Source: Paenibacillus zeisoli
GTDB lineage: Bacteria; Bacillota; Bacilli; Paenibacillales; Paenibacillaceae
Length of the DNA: 64,000 bases
Assembly (NCBI RefSeq): GCF_003994465.1
Contig: NZ_RZNX01000001.1
Coordinates: 310,001-374,000, forward strand
Reading direction: 5' to 3'
Shown here: piece after piece, positions 9,590 to 18,406 of the stretch
Layout: every line of letters begins with the position of its first letter
How positions within the stretch are numbered: position 1 is the stretch's first letter
Notes under the pieces: model-generated
What the model was told of the DNA's origin: nothing
Databases searched by the model: none
Seen by the model: only the letters and a program-made list of their open reading frames with translations
Made by a program: the position numbers and the translations under genes

Positions 9590-9993
9590 GTCAGCAGACT
9601 AAACGGGTCGTTCATGGTGCATTCGCAGCCCTGTTGTTCCATAGACAGGAAGAGCGCGGCATGCGTCTGATCGAGTTCGAAACGCGTTGTGTACAGCAAG
9701 GAGAAATCCATGAGATCGTAACAACCACGCATTCGGATAGCATTGCCGGGGATCTGATCAACCGGGTAGGTTTCCTTGGTTTCGCTGAAATGAAATGTGG
9801 GGGAGTCATTGGCCGTGGGGATCCTGTGGTCATTCATAACCAGGTGATTGGTCACGTTCTCGGCTTCGACGATTGTCATTTTCCGAACCATTATAATATT
9901 CTGATCTCCACGAAGGAGACTTGGACAGCGGAAGATCTGAATCTGGAAGTCGAAAGCTCTATCACTTTCGGGTCATTGAAGATCGAGGAATGA
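9586..9993 (+). CDS. Small beta-rich protein of unknown function in the biosynthetic cluster
   Basis: A 135-residue soluble protein with no signal peptide or membrane segment. I do not recognise it with confidence. From memory it resembles small DUF6917-type proteins (segments RGMRLIEFETRC, GFLGFAEMKCGGVIGRGD, VLGFDDCHFPNHYNIL), but that needs a profile search. The FDDCHFPNHYN stretch has two histidines, two aspartates and a cysteine that could bind metal or substrate. It is coupled to the preceding dehydrogenase by an ATGA overlap, so it probably acts in the same pathway. Function unknown. Confidence 0.8.
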   Translation: MSQQTKRVVHGAFAALLFHRQEERGMRLIEFETRCVQQGEIHEIVTTTHSDSIAGDLINRVGFLGFAEMKCGGVIGRGDPVVIHNQVIGHVLGFDDCHFPNHYNILISTKETWTAEDLNLEVESSITFGSLKIEE

Positions 9994-10025
9994 ACACAAA
10001 TAGTTACTTACACAGGAGGACGGCA

Positions 10026-10715
10026 ATGTACACTCAAATTAAAATGAGCGCTGACGTAGAGCAGAACCTGGATGGGGTTAAAGTATATGGACTTCATCTT
10101 CAGCTTACTCCCAAGGAGGACGGATCTAACGCTGATTATAAGCCGGAGTGGGAGCAGATTCATGCGGCATGGCGCGGTAAAAGTAAAGCAGAAGTAGCCG
10201 CGGTCCCTATCATGGCGGCCTATCAAAGCTTTTATCAACAGATTGGCCTGAATCCCAAGAAATACCCGCCTTCTGTACAGAATCTAATCCAGCGCTTCTT
10301 CATCAAAGAGGAGCTGGATCGGCTTCCGCTTATTCATCCCATTGTGGATGCCGTAAATGTGGCGGCACTTCAGCATTTGATTCCACTTGGTGTCTTTGAT
10401 GCCGAATGTGTAAGCGGGGATATTCATCTTACCTTTACCCGGGGCGGGGAGGCATTTCAGGGACTTGGGGAGGCCGAGCCGGAAGCTCTGCCCGAAGGAC
10501 TGCTTGTGCTTGCAGATGAAGAGAAGGTTCTGTCTAGGTTCTGCTATCGAGACAGCGAGGTACAGAAGGTGACAGATGCGACTCGGCAAGTCTGGCTGCT
10601 CGGCTGCCAGGTTCCCGGTGTGGATGAATCGGCAGTCAAAGAATCCTTGTCAGCGGGTCTGGAATTGATTGGCCGGGCTTACCAATGTGACCTGGGGCCG
10701 ATCCATGCAGGCTGA
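10026..10715 (+). CDS. Solo B3/4 (PheRS-beta editing-like) domain protein
   Basis: About 229 residues resembling the B3/B4 tRNA-editing domain of phenylalanyl-tRNA synthetase beta, here as a free-standing protein. Supporting segments are NPKKYPPSVQNLIQRF, LPLIHPIVDAVNVAAL and a late region ending VTDATRQVWLLGCQVPG; the domain forms most of the protein. The ORF is open from 9921, but AGGAGG at 10014-10019 is six bases before the ATG at 10026. Solo B3/4 proteins are thought to hydrolyse wrong aminoacyl-tRNA or act on related adducts. In a cluster for an amino-acid-like metabolite it could give self-protection. Confidence 0.75.
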   Translation: MYTQIKMSADVEQNLDGVKVYGLHLQLTPKEDGSNADYKPEWEQIHAAWRGKSKAEVAAVPIMAAYQSFYQQIGLNPKKYPPSVQNLIQRFFIKEELDRLPLIHPIVDAVNVAALQHLIPLGVFDAECVSGDIHLTFTRGGEAFQGLGEAEPEALPEGLLVLADEEKVLSRFCYRDSEVQKVTDATRQVWLLGCQVPGVDESAVKESLSAGLELIGRAYQCDLGPIHAG

Positions 10716-10729
10716 AAGGGGGGCCTTGA

Positions 10730-11998
10730 ATGAATGTTAGCAGCAAGCAGCCTCACCTTTTCAAGCGCTACGACTTGGCCATCTGGATCCGGATATTCGG
10801 CAATGCGTTAAATGCGATGACAACCTTCATTATTCGGCCCTTTCTGGCAATTTATCTGTATGACAAACTGGGCGGTTCTCTTGTCAGCGCTATGCTTGTC
10901 ATTGGACTTCAGCCCTTTGCAGGGATGTTAACCGGGATATTCGGAGGCGGTCTGAGTGACCGGTTCGGACGTAAGCCAGTGATGATTATAGCGCTGCTTA
11001 TTCAGATCCTGGGTCTCGGCGCTTATACGCTAGCAGATAATGTGTGGGCATTCGCCGCGATCACAGCCATTATGGGAGTGGGATCCGCTCTTTTTAATCC
11101 GGCTGCGAACGCCATGATCTCTGACGTAGTTGATGCCAGGCAGCAGACTGAGGTGTTTGCCTTACTGCACACGGCTTCCAATGTCGGCGCGGCTTTCGGG
11201 CCTGTGATTGGGCTTCTGTTGTTCCAATGGGACAGCACATTAGTGTTCATTACAAATGCACTGATTCTGCTGGCTTATCTGCTGCTCGTGCTATGGAAAG
11301 TGCCTGAATCCGTTAACCGGATTCCAGATCAGGCGCAGACTGAGCCAGTGATACCTACATCAGGCCGCTGGTTGGATCATAAGGTTCTGTATGGAATTAC
11401 TATACTGGCCATGCCTATAGGCATGATCTATGCCCTGGTAATATCTATTCTTCCTTTTCATTTATCTGATCACTTTACCCATTCTGCGGACATTCTGGCA
11501 TCGCTAATGACCTTTAACGGAATAATGGTCATTGCCCTGCAGTTATGGGTAACCAAGAAGACCCAGCTTATGCTGGCTTATCGGGTCATCGGCGTGTCCT
11601 ACGCCTTGTATGCGTTAGTAGCTTTTGGATATGGATGGTCACGCTATGTCGCGCTTCTGTTTGTGATTGAATTTATCTTTTCAATAGGTGAGATGCTGAT
11701 TGGTCCGCAGCTGCAGAATGAGGTATCGACCATGGCCCCGGAAGGGAAAAGGGGTTTCTACTTCGCGATCTTCGGGCTGCATCTGCAGCTGCCGCTGGCC
11801 TTTGGTCCTGTACTTGGAGGACTCGTCTACACGGCATGGAACGGAACGATTATGTTCATGCTCCTGGGAATCTTGTTTATTCTTGCGGGAGCTGCCCAGG
11901 TTGTCCTGCTCAGGTGGCTAAGAAAGCAGAAACAGGCGGTCTTGAAGCTAGACACATCAAATTTAACCGTTAGAAATGAGGAAAGTTTCTCGACTTAA
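10730..11998 (+). CDS. MFS transporter, probable product exporter
   Basis: A 422-residue major facilitator with about twelve hydrophobic segments. The loop after helix 2 reads GGGLSDRFGRKPVM, the classic MFS motif, and the central hydrophilic loop (about residues 190-215) separates two six-helix halves. It begins fourteen bases after the B3/4 gene behind AAAGGGGGG. Its position among biosynthesis genes suggests drug-efflux-type export of the product. Substrate inferred from context only. Confidence 0.88.
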   Translation: MNVSSKQPHLFKRYDLAIWIRIFGNALNAMTTFIIRPFLAIYLYDKLGGSLVSAMLVIGLQPFAGMLTGIFGGGLSDRFGRKPVMIIALLIQILGLGAYTLADNVWAFAAITAIMGVGSALFNPAANAMISDVVDARQQTEVFALLHTASNVGAAFGPVIGLLLFQWDSTLVFITNALILLAYLLLVLWKVPESVNRIPDQAQTEPVIPTSGRWLDHKVLYGITILAMPIGMIYALVISILPFHLSDHFTHSADILASLMTFNGIMVIALQLWVTKKTQLMLAYRVIGVSYALYALVAFGYGWSRYVALLFVIEFIFSIGEMLIGPQLQNEVSTMAPEGKRGFYFAIFGLHLQLPLAFGPVLGGLVYTAWNGTIMFMLLGILFILAGAAQVVLLRWLRKQKQAVLKLDTSNLTVRNEESFST

Positions 11999-12062
11999 CC
12001 CCATATACAAAAAGAGATCAAAAGTCAGATGGCGTTACGCTAATGAGGGGTGGGGAACCAGG

Positions 12063-12998
12063 ATGAGAGACAGAGTTAAAGCTTACATTGCGATGGCTTT
12101 CGCTATGTTCACTGTCGGAAGTTCCATAGTAGTGGGCAAATGGGTAACGTTGATATTTCCTGTGTTTCTCGCTTCTCTATTAAGATTTGGACTTGCATCG
12201 ATGCTGCTGATCTTAATTCTTCTGATTGTTGAGGGCTTACCCAAGATAACGGGCAGAGAGCTTCTTCTCTTACTATTGCAATCACTAACCGGGATTGTCT
12301 TGTTCAATATTTGCCTGCTGTATGGCCTTAGATGGACTCCAGCTGTTGAGGGAGGAATTATTACCAGCACCACGCCACTTGTCATCTCTGTGCTGTCGGT
12401 AATCTTGTTCAAAGATAAAATCCCGATGAGGGCTTGGTCAGGTGTGCTTCTTGCTGTCAACGGAATAGTGATCATTCGACTGCTGGATGCTCCCTCATCT
12501 TCAGATGAATCCGGAGGATTCTCATGGCCAGGTTATGCACTGCTAGGTATAGCGGTAATCAGTGAAGCACTATTTACACTCATTGGGAAAAAATTGTCCG
12601 GCAGACTCTCCCCACTAGCTATAACAACCTACGTAACCATTTGGGGATTTGTTCTGTTTCTACCGGCAGGTCTCTATCAGGCAGCATCATTTAATTTTAG
12701 CCTTCCTTCCACTCGGGATTGGCTTTGCCTAATTTATTTGGCTGTCGTCGTAACCGTAATAGGCTTCGCTCTTTGGTATTACGGCGTATCGGCAGTATCC
12801 ACGAGCACTTCCGCTTCTTTTACAGGAATTATTGCCGTATCTTCGCTTGTTCTCTCAAGCCTTCTGCTGCATGAACCGATGGGCTGGAATCATCTGATCG
12901 GCATGGCTGTAGTGATTGGTGCTGTCATTCTATCTGCCCGGTCAGAGAGACAACCGAAGCTCGCCTATCAAGACCATGAGAAATGGAAGACTAACTAA
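12063..12998 (+). CDS. EamA/DMT-family permease
   Basis: A drug/metabolite transporter of about 311 residues with ten hydrophobic helices in two EamA repeats (the second begins around GFSWPGYALLGIAVISEAL). The frame opens at 11976 inside the MFS gene, but the charged stretch before MRDRVKAYIAM is unlike a DMT N-terminus, so I place the start at 12063. The ribosome site there is weak (GGGGTGGGGAACCAGG). EamA proteins export amino acids, sugars or drugs. A second exporter in the same cluster suggests two exported species or redundancy. Confidence 0.82.
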   Translation: MRDRVKAYIAMAFAMFTVGSSIVVGKWVTLIFPVFLASLLRFGLASMLLILILLIVEGLPKITGRELLLLLLQSLTGIVLFNICLLYGLRWTPAVEGGIITSTTPLVISVLSVILFKDKIPMRAWSGVLLAVNGIVIIRLLDAPSSSDESGGFSWPGYALLGIAVISEALFTLIGKKLSGRLSPLAITTYVTIWGFVLFLPAGLYQAASFNFSLPSTRDWLCLIYLAVVVTVIGFALWYYGVSAVSTSTSASFTGIIAVSSLVLSSLLLHEPMGWNHLIGMAVVIGAVILSARSERQPKLAYQDHEKWKTN

Positions 12999-13020
12999 TC
13001 AGATAAACGGAGGTCTCTAT

Positions 13021-14280
13021 ATGAAGGAAGGCAAAGTGATCGTTGTAATTCACCGCTTCGGGGACTATATTTTTGGTGGTTTTGTTAACTACGCAAGTGT
13101 CATTGATCACAGCTTGAATCGGGTAGTGTATCTGGTCAATGCCAGGGGACATCAGGATATAAGTGAATATAGAGATCAGGCAGCAGGCGTTCATGAGCTG
13201 TCTGATATCGAGGATTATCCGGCGCTGGAAGCCGCGATGCAGAGTACAGTGGAGGAGTATGGCCACGTTGATCTATTATTTGCGATGTCTGAATTTGATC
13301 AGATTAATGCGGCGAAGCTGAGAACCCAGTTTAACATTCCGGGCACTTCAGCAGAGAAGATCGCCTTATATCGCGATAAAATTGTCATGAAGGAGCGGAT
13401 CCAGAGCGACGGACTGCGGATTCCAAAGTTCCTGGACTACCAAACCTCAGCAGAGGCCATATCCTTTGCAGAAGAAACCGGTTATCCGGTTATTCTTAAG
13501 CCGAAGCTCGGTGCTGCGAGTCAGGGTGTGAGTAAAGCCCATAACCGTGCAGAGCTGGAAGAGATTCTCGCAGCTATCGAAGCAGCAGATGAAACGGAGA
13601 GCTTTCAATGTGAAGAGTTCGTTACCGGTCCGATATTCCATATCGACGGGCTGGTTCAGCATGGCGAATTGCAATTTATAGCCATCTCCCAATATGTGAA
13701 CGGATGCTTCGCCTTTTCCCAGGGACTGCCTAACGGTTCATTTATTGTAACGGACAGGCTCCCTCTGAAAAATCGGCTGACGAGCTTTACGGAAGAGGTT
13801 CTGAAGTCCCTCGAGCTTTCCAATGGATGCTTCCATCTGGAGGTTATTGACCGGAACGGGCAGGAAGCCGTGTTCCTTGAGATCGGTGCACGCATGGGCG
13901 GGGCGGAGACACCGTTCCTCACACTGGAACTCTATGGGGTAAATCTGTGTGAAGAATGGATCCGAATCGAACTGGGGACCTTCGAGAAATTAACGATTCC
14001 CGAGACGGGTATCCATGGCGGCCTGCTGCAGTTCCCAGAACCTCCGTGTGTCCCAGCGGAAGTTGTTCACGTGACAAGCATCAAAGACTTGATTCCGGAG
14101 ATTTTCCATGAACAAATTCCACAACCAGGGGAAATCATGGACGGAAAAGGTTCCTATTACCATATCAGCGGCAGATATATGTTCCGGGGGAACAGTGAAG
14201 CCGAGGTTGAAGCTGCGATTCATAAAGCCATTGAACTCTTTCATATTGAGGCCAAGCCTTTAGAAGCTTCGGCAGTATAA
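13021..14280 (+). CDS. ATP-grasp ligase (first of two)
   Basis: A 419-residue ATP-grasp enzyme, likely an amino-acid or peptide ligase in the style of BacD. The order is an N-terminal pre-ATP-grasp domain (about 1-110), the lysine-bearing strand in YPVILKPKLGAASQGV (about 158-173), the adenine-contacting acid in FQCEEFVTG, and the metal-binding pair in HLEVI and FLEIGARMGG. The frame is open from 12916, but CGGAGG before the ATG at 13021 fixes the start. These enzymes form an amide through an acyl phosphate. The acyl donor and amine acceptor cannot be deduced. Confidence 0.85.
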   Translation: MKEGKVIVVIHRFGDYIFGGFVNYASVIDHSLNRVVYLVNARGHQDISEYRDQAAGVHELSDIEDYPALEAAMQSTVEEYGHVDLLFAMSEFDQINAAKLRTQFNIPGTSAEKIALYRDKIVMKERIQSDGLRIPKFLDYQTSAEAISFAEETGYPVILKPKLGAASQGVSKAHNRAELEEILAAIEAADETESFQCEEFVTGPIFHIDGLVQHGELQFIAISQYVNGCFAFSQGLPNGSFIVTDRLPLKNRLTSFTEEVLKSLELSNGCFHLEVIDRNGQEAVFLEIGARMGGAETPFLTLELYGVNLCEEWIRIELGTFEKLTIPETGIHGGLLQFPEPPCVPAEVVHVTSIKDLIPEIFHEQIPQPGEIMDGKGSYYHISGRYMFRGNSEAEVEAAIHKAIELFHIEAKPLEASAV

Positions 14281-14342
14281 AATCATCTGAAAAGCGATCA
14301 TTCGTCCAGGATCATATCCCACAATGGAGGAGAGACCCTCAT

Positions 14343-15764
14343 ATGAAAAACATTTTGCTTGTCAGTGACCTGGGTGGCTTTCCACCATCCCTGGAATCAT
14401 TGGCGAAAATCGCCAACGTGTATGTATATATTCCGCGCCCCAGCGCGGTGACCCGCCGATATATGGCATCAATTCATCGGTATGCAGCGGGAGTCGTGAA
14501 GGAAAGCACCGCATATACTGCCGGTGGGTATGAACATCCCGAATGGGTGACGTTCACCGGAGCTGAAGCCTATACGCTTTCAGAGGATGAAGTTGTGGAC
14601 CAAATCATCCGCTATGCTCGTATGTTCAAGGCGGATGCCATTATGTTCGGCGGCGCAGAGAACATGGTTCTGTCCGTGGCGAAGGCTGCAGAAGCCTTGG
14701 GGCTTCGTTCTGCAGGCGTGGAAGCCGCAAGACTAGCGCGCAATAAGTACATTATGAGGGATAAGTTTCGCAGTGCAGGGGTTCCGTCTCCAGATTTCCG
14801 TGCGATTCATTCAGAAGGAGATATGCTCACCGCAGTAAGAGAGCTGGGTTATCCTTTAGTCCTCAAGCCAACTTATTTGGCCTGCTCCATTGGGGTGACT
14901 CTGCTGGATGGGTCTCGAAGCCCGGTAGAAGTGTTCCGTGAAGTTCAGCGTGATATTCAGGAGAACACGGGAGATTCGCTGCTGTTCAGCGAAGAATGCT
15001 TGTTCCTGGTAGAACAGTATATGGAAGGCTGCAATGCCGACTGGTATGCAGATGAGCTGTACGCGGACTATGTCTCCGTAGAGGGAATGATGGTGAATGG
15101 GGTATACCATCCGGTAGCCATTACGGATAAGACTCCTATGCTTTCCTCGTTTACAGAGACTTCCCATATAGTTCCAAGTGTATTGGATCATGACGCGCAG
15201 AATATCATTGTTGAAGCTTGCCGTAAAGCCAATGAAAGCCTTGGCCTTCAGAATTGCCCGACTCATACAGAGGTTAAGCTGATGAAGAACAGGCAGGTAG
15301 GAATCATAGAGACCGCTGCACGTTTTGGTGGGTGGAATATCATTCCACAGATTAATGATGTGTTTGGAATCGATATGACACAAGCCTGGGCTGAAGTTCT
15401 ACTCCATGGCAGCTCGCAGAGCCTGCCGAATCAGCTGCTGCAAGCCTCGAATAAAGCGCGCTGTAATATGCGTATTTATTTGGAGGACAATCCATTGGAT
15501 TCATCTCTTCAATATCTGTATTCCGGCTATGATAAGCTGGATCATTTGTTGAGTGAAGGAACCCGGATTCATACGGAGACCGAAATTCCAAAAGGAACGC
15601 TTGTAAGCAGCAATCCTCATCTGAATGCGATGAGTTTTGTGTCCACTCTGGATCTTGAAGGTACGCACCCGAGGGCTTTGGCACAGACAGTATCCAATAT
15701 CCGAAATGGAGTCCGGCTGCAGGTCACTGAACTGGAAGGCCAGAAGACAGAAGTCAGCGTATAG
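14343..15764 (+). CDS. ATP-grasp ligase (second of two, last gene of cluster)
   Basis: A 473-residue ATP-grasp protein, longer than its neighbour and not a close duplicate. Landmarks: YPLVLKPTYLACSIGVTLL (ATP-binding lysine), LFLVEQYMEG (adenine-side acid), THTEVKLM and GIIETAARFGGW (metal ligands). GGAGG lies 10-15 bases before the ATG. It follows the first ligase after 62 bases and ends the transcription unit at a strong terminator (15793-15831). Two ligases suggest two sequential amide bonds, or ligation plus a tailoring amidation. Confidence 0.84.
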   Translation: MKNILLVSDLGGFPPSLESLAKIANVYVYIPRPSAVTRRYMASIHRYAAGVVKESTAYTAGGYEHPEWVTFTGAEAYTLSEDEVVDQIIRYARMFKADAIMFGGAENMVLSVAKAAEALGLRSAGVEAARLARNKYIMRDKFRSAGVPSPDFRAIHSEGDMLTAVRELGYPLVLKPTYLACSIGVTLLDGSRSPVEVFREVQRDIQENTGDSLLFSEECLFLVEQYMEGCNADWYADELYADYVSVEGMMVNGVYHPVAITDKTPMLSSFTETSHIVPSVLDHDAQNIIVEACRKANESLGLQNCPTHTEVKLMKNRQVGIIETAARFGGWNIIPQINDVFGIDMTQAWAEVLLHGSSQSLPNQLLQASNKARCNMRIYLEDNPLDSSLQYLYSGYDKLDHLLSEGTRIHTETEIPKGTLVSSNPHLNAMSFVSTLDLEGTHPRALAQTVSNIRNGVRLQVTELEGQKTEVSV

Positions 15765-15792
15765 AATTCATGAATTAGACCCGTGACAATAA

Positions 15793-15831
15793 CTGGATGC
15801 GATTTTATCAAAAGTCGCGTCCGGTTTTTTT
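15793..15831 (+). terminator. Rho-independent terminator of the biosynthetic cluster
   Basis: A 14-bp stem with a 4-base loop (15807-15810) followed by seven T residues. It is the first clear terminator after trpB and marks the end of the roughly 15-kb transcription unit. Confidence 0.9.
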
Positions 15832-15948
15832 GTTATTTCAATCTTTGCCAGAGACCCTCACTAAAGAGACAACATGTGGTACAATTTTCCTGTGAGTCAT
15901 AAGGAACTTACTCCCAGGAGTACCTTGTGATGGAAGAGGAGGGTATAG

Positions 15949-16689
15949 TTGTTGAGCGTGTCAAGGTACATAAAGCTAATAGGGTTGATCGTGGGCGTGA
16001 TAAGTTTGAATATTATCGTGCTCTCACCGGGATTCATCGGGCTAGAGATGGGAGAGAGCGCGTTAACTACAGCTCTTGGCGTAACTTTGCTGGTTGGAAG
16101 TGCTATGGGACTTTTGTATGGGAGCTATATTCTGCTGTTCAAACAGCCAGCTGTGAGAACTGCTAAACCTATCAAAACACACGAAGATTATGTTCTGGCT
16201 TTAAGTCATTTCCGCCGCGTTAAACCCTTGCAAGCCGATATAACCCTAGCGTTAGAGCAGATGGAACGAATTAGGAAGAAGAGAGATACGTTATTTCATG
16301 TGTTGGCACAGAGATTTGATCAAGAGGAGTTAAGTTACAAGAAGTTTGCCTCTGTGACGAACGAAGTAGAAAAGCTATTCTATCTTAACGTCCGAAGTAT
16401 ACTGAACAGACTTCATGTATTTGATGAGTCAGAATTTGAGCGGGTAATGAGCTCGAAGCCAGTCAAGCTCTCCCCGGAGCTTCTTCAGGAGAGGACCATG
16501 GTCTACCAAGAATTCATGGTCTTCATGCAGGAGTCGCTGGAGACGAATGAAGAGATACTTCTTAAGCTGGATAAGCTTCTGCTTGAAATATCGCGCCTGG
16601 ATAGTATTGATTTTGGGGAGATCGAGAATATGCCTTGTATGCAGGAAATTGATTCATTAATTAAGCAGACTAAATATTATAAACAATGA
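15949..16689 (+). CDS. Membrane-anchored helical protein, XpaC-like
   Basis: A 246-residue protein with two N-terminal membrane segments (about residues 8-28 and 40-63), then a long charged helical region. Position before a TelA gene, and the architecture of two membrane helices plus coiled-coil-like tail, resemble XpaC of Bacillus, which also precedes a TelA homologue (YaaN). Sequence similarity is not certain. The start is TTG at 15949 or the adjacent TTG at 15952, behind GAGGAGGG. Function unknown; probably envelope stress. Confidence 0.7.
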   Translation: MLSVSRYIKLIGLIVGVISLNIIVLSPGFIGLEMGESALTTALGVTLLVGSAMGLLYGSYILLFKQPAVRTAKPIKTHEDYVLALSHFRRVKPLQADITLALEQMERIRKKRDTLFHVLAQRFDQEELSYKKFASVTNEVEKLFYLNVRSILNRLHVFDESEFERVMSSKPVKLSPELLQERTMVYQEFMVFMQESLETNEEILLKLDKLLLEISRLDSIDFGEIENMPCMQEIDSLIKQTKYYKQ

Positions 16690-16699
16690 GAGGTGCGGT

Positions 16700-18388
16700 A
16701 TGGCTAAAAAAAGCAAGTTCTTCATGATCTCAGCAATCATCCTGATCGTCGTATTTGCATTGGTATATTTCGGAATCAAATTGACCTCGAACTTAGGAAA
16801 GACAGGCACACAAGTGGCTTCCGAAGATGCAGCCAAGGATTTAGGCAAGCTGTATTCGAACATTTCTATTACGAAAGCCGAGCCAGTAAAGGGCCAGATT
16901 GACCTTAATCCGACAGATGTCGGGGAGTCGCTGCCGGATATCTCGAAATTCCCGGTAACGGTGGACAATTCGACAGATAACTTTGTTGAGATTTTCTCCT
17001 CAACTGAGAAATCAGGAACAGGCGTTGACGGCTGGCTAAGTGAGGTGGCAGCTGAGTTTAACAAAGCCAACATCGTTGTAGATGGGAAGCCCGCTTCGGT
17101 CAAGATTCGGAACATTGCTTCCGGGACAGCAGCAGACTATATCAAGTCAGGCAAATATGTGCCGGATGCCTTTACACCTTCCAATGAGTTGTGGGGTGAA
17201 ATGGTGAAGGCGAGCGGGGTCAAGAATCAGCTGATCTCTAAGCGCCTGGTTGGTAACGTTCCAGGAATTGTCATTGCTAAAGCTAAATACGACAGCCTGG
17301 TGAATAAATATGGATCAGTAAATATCAAAATCCTTACCGAAGCCATTGCGAGCAATGATTTCTCCATGGGCTATACAGATCCTTTCGCGAGCTCTACCGG
17401 ATTGAACTTTCTCCTGACCGCTCTGCACACCTTCGACAGCACGAATATTTTGGGGGATAAAGCTGTTAAGGGGTTTGAGAAATTTCAGTCGAATGTTCCC
17501 TTTACTGCATCTACAACGATTCAAATGCGGGATGCAGCCAAATCGGGAAGGCTGGACGGGTTCGTGCTGGAATATCAGACTTATATCAATGCAGAAGACC
17601 TGAAGAGCGGGTACGTGTTCACTCCTTTCGGGGTGCGGCATGACAGTCCTTTGTATGCTTTGGGTGATCTGCCTAAGACCAAGCAGGATATCCTTAAGAA
17701 ATTTGCGGACTTTGTTGCCGGGGAGAAGTATCAGAAAGCGGCAAAAGACAAGGGCTTCAACAATCTGGATAATTATAAACCAGAGATGGGAGCCGTAGAC
17801 GGGAATCTTCTATCTCAAGCACAACAGCTTTGGAAAGAGAAGAAGAATGGCAATAAACCCATTGCTGCTGTATTTGTAACCGATGTGTCTGGGAGCATGG
17901 GTGGAGAACCGCTGAACAGACTCAAGGAATCCTTGTTAAAAGGCCAGAAGTATCTAGGGAAAGACAACAGCATTGGTCTGGTGTCCTATTCGGACAACGT
18001 GACTATTAATCTGCCGATAGGAAAATACACAACGAATCAGCAGTCCATGTTCGTCGGTGCAGTGAACAGCCTTCAGGCAAGCGGAGGGACAGCCACTTTT
18101 GACGGAATCATAGTCGCCCTTAAGATGCTGCAGGATGAGGTCGCTGCCCATCCGGATGTTAAACCCCTCATCTTTGTACTTAGTGATGGGGAGACGAATC
18201 AGGGTTATTCACTAGATGACATCAAAGGAATTGTGGAGACCTACAAAATACCTATATATACCATTGGTTATAACGCTAATATTAAAGCTCTTCAGAGTAT
18301 TTCGAGTATTAATGAGGCGGCTAGTATTAACGCGGATACCGATGATGTGGTCTATAAGATCGGCAATTTGTTCAATGTTCAAATGTAA
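16700..18388 (+). CDS. Membrane-anchored substrate-binding/von Willebrand factor A fusion protein
   Basis: The 562-residue protein starts with one membrane anchor (about residues 6-28). A periplasmic-binding-like region follows (about 75-345; segments WLSEVAAEFN, GYTDPFASSTGL, FTPFGVRHDSPLYALG), then a VWA domain with a complete MIDAS motif DVSGSM (near residue 393) and later SGGTATFDG and VLSDGETNQG. VWA domains bind partner proteins through a divalent cation. It is 10 bases after the membrane protein and 18 before telA, so the three form an operon, presumably a surface complex. Role unknown. Confidence 0.82.
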   Translation: MAKKSKFFMISAIILIVVFALVYFGIKLTSNLGKTGTQVASEDAAKDLGKLYSNISITKAEPVKGQIDLNPTDVGESLPDISKFPVTVDNSTDNFVEIFSSTEKSGTGVDGWLSEVAAEFNKANIVVDGKPASVKIRNIASGTAADYIKSGKYVPDAFTPSNELWGEMVKASGVKNQLISKRLVGNVPGIVIAKAKYDSLVNKYGSVNIKILTEAIASNDFSMGYTDPFASSTGLNFLLTALHTFDSTNILGDKAVKGFEKFQSNVPFTASTTIQMRDAAKSGRLDGFVLEYQTYINAEDLKSGYVFTPFGVRHDSPLYALGDLPKTKQDILKKFADFVAGEKYQKAAKDKGFNNLDNYKPEMGAVDGNLLSQAQQLWKEKKNGNKPIAAVFVTDVSGSMGGEPLNRLKESLLKGQKYLGKDNSIGLVSYSDNVTINLPIGKYTTNQQSMFVGAVNSLQASGGTATFDGIIVALKMLQDEVAAHPDVKPLIFVLSDGETNQGYSLDDIKGIVETYKIPIYTIGYNANIKALQSISSINEAASINADTDDVVYKIGNLFNVQM

Positions 18389-18406
18389 GAATCGAGGGGG
18401 AGAACC

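Noticed and set aside
14856-15383. Long minus-strand frame (175 codons) inside the second ATP-grasp gene
   Set aside because: It is antisense to a clear enzyme, has unlikely composition (many Cys, His and Tyr) and no ribosome site.
15927-16166. 79-residue plus-strand frame overlapping the XpaC-like gene
   Set aside because: It lies in another frame of a better-supported gene, has no family resemblance, and the GAGGAGGG site fits TTG 15949.
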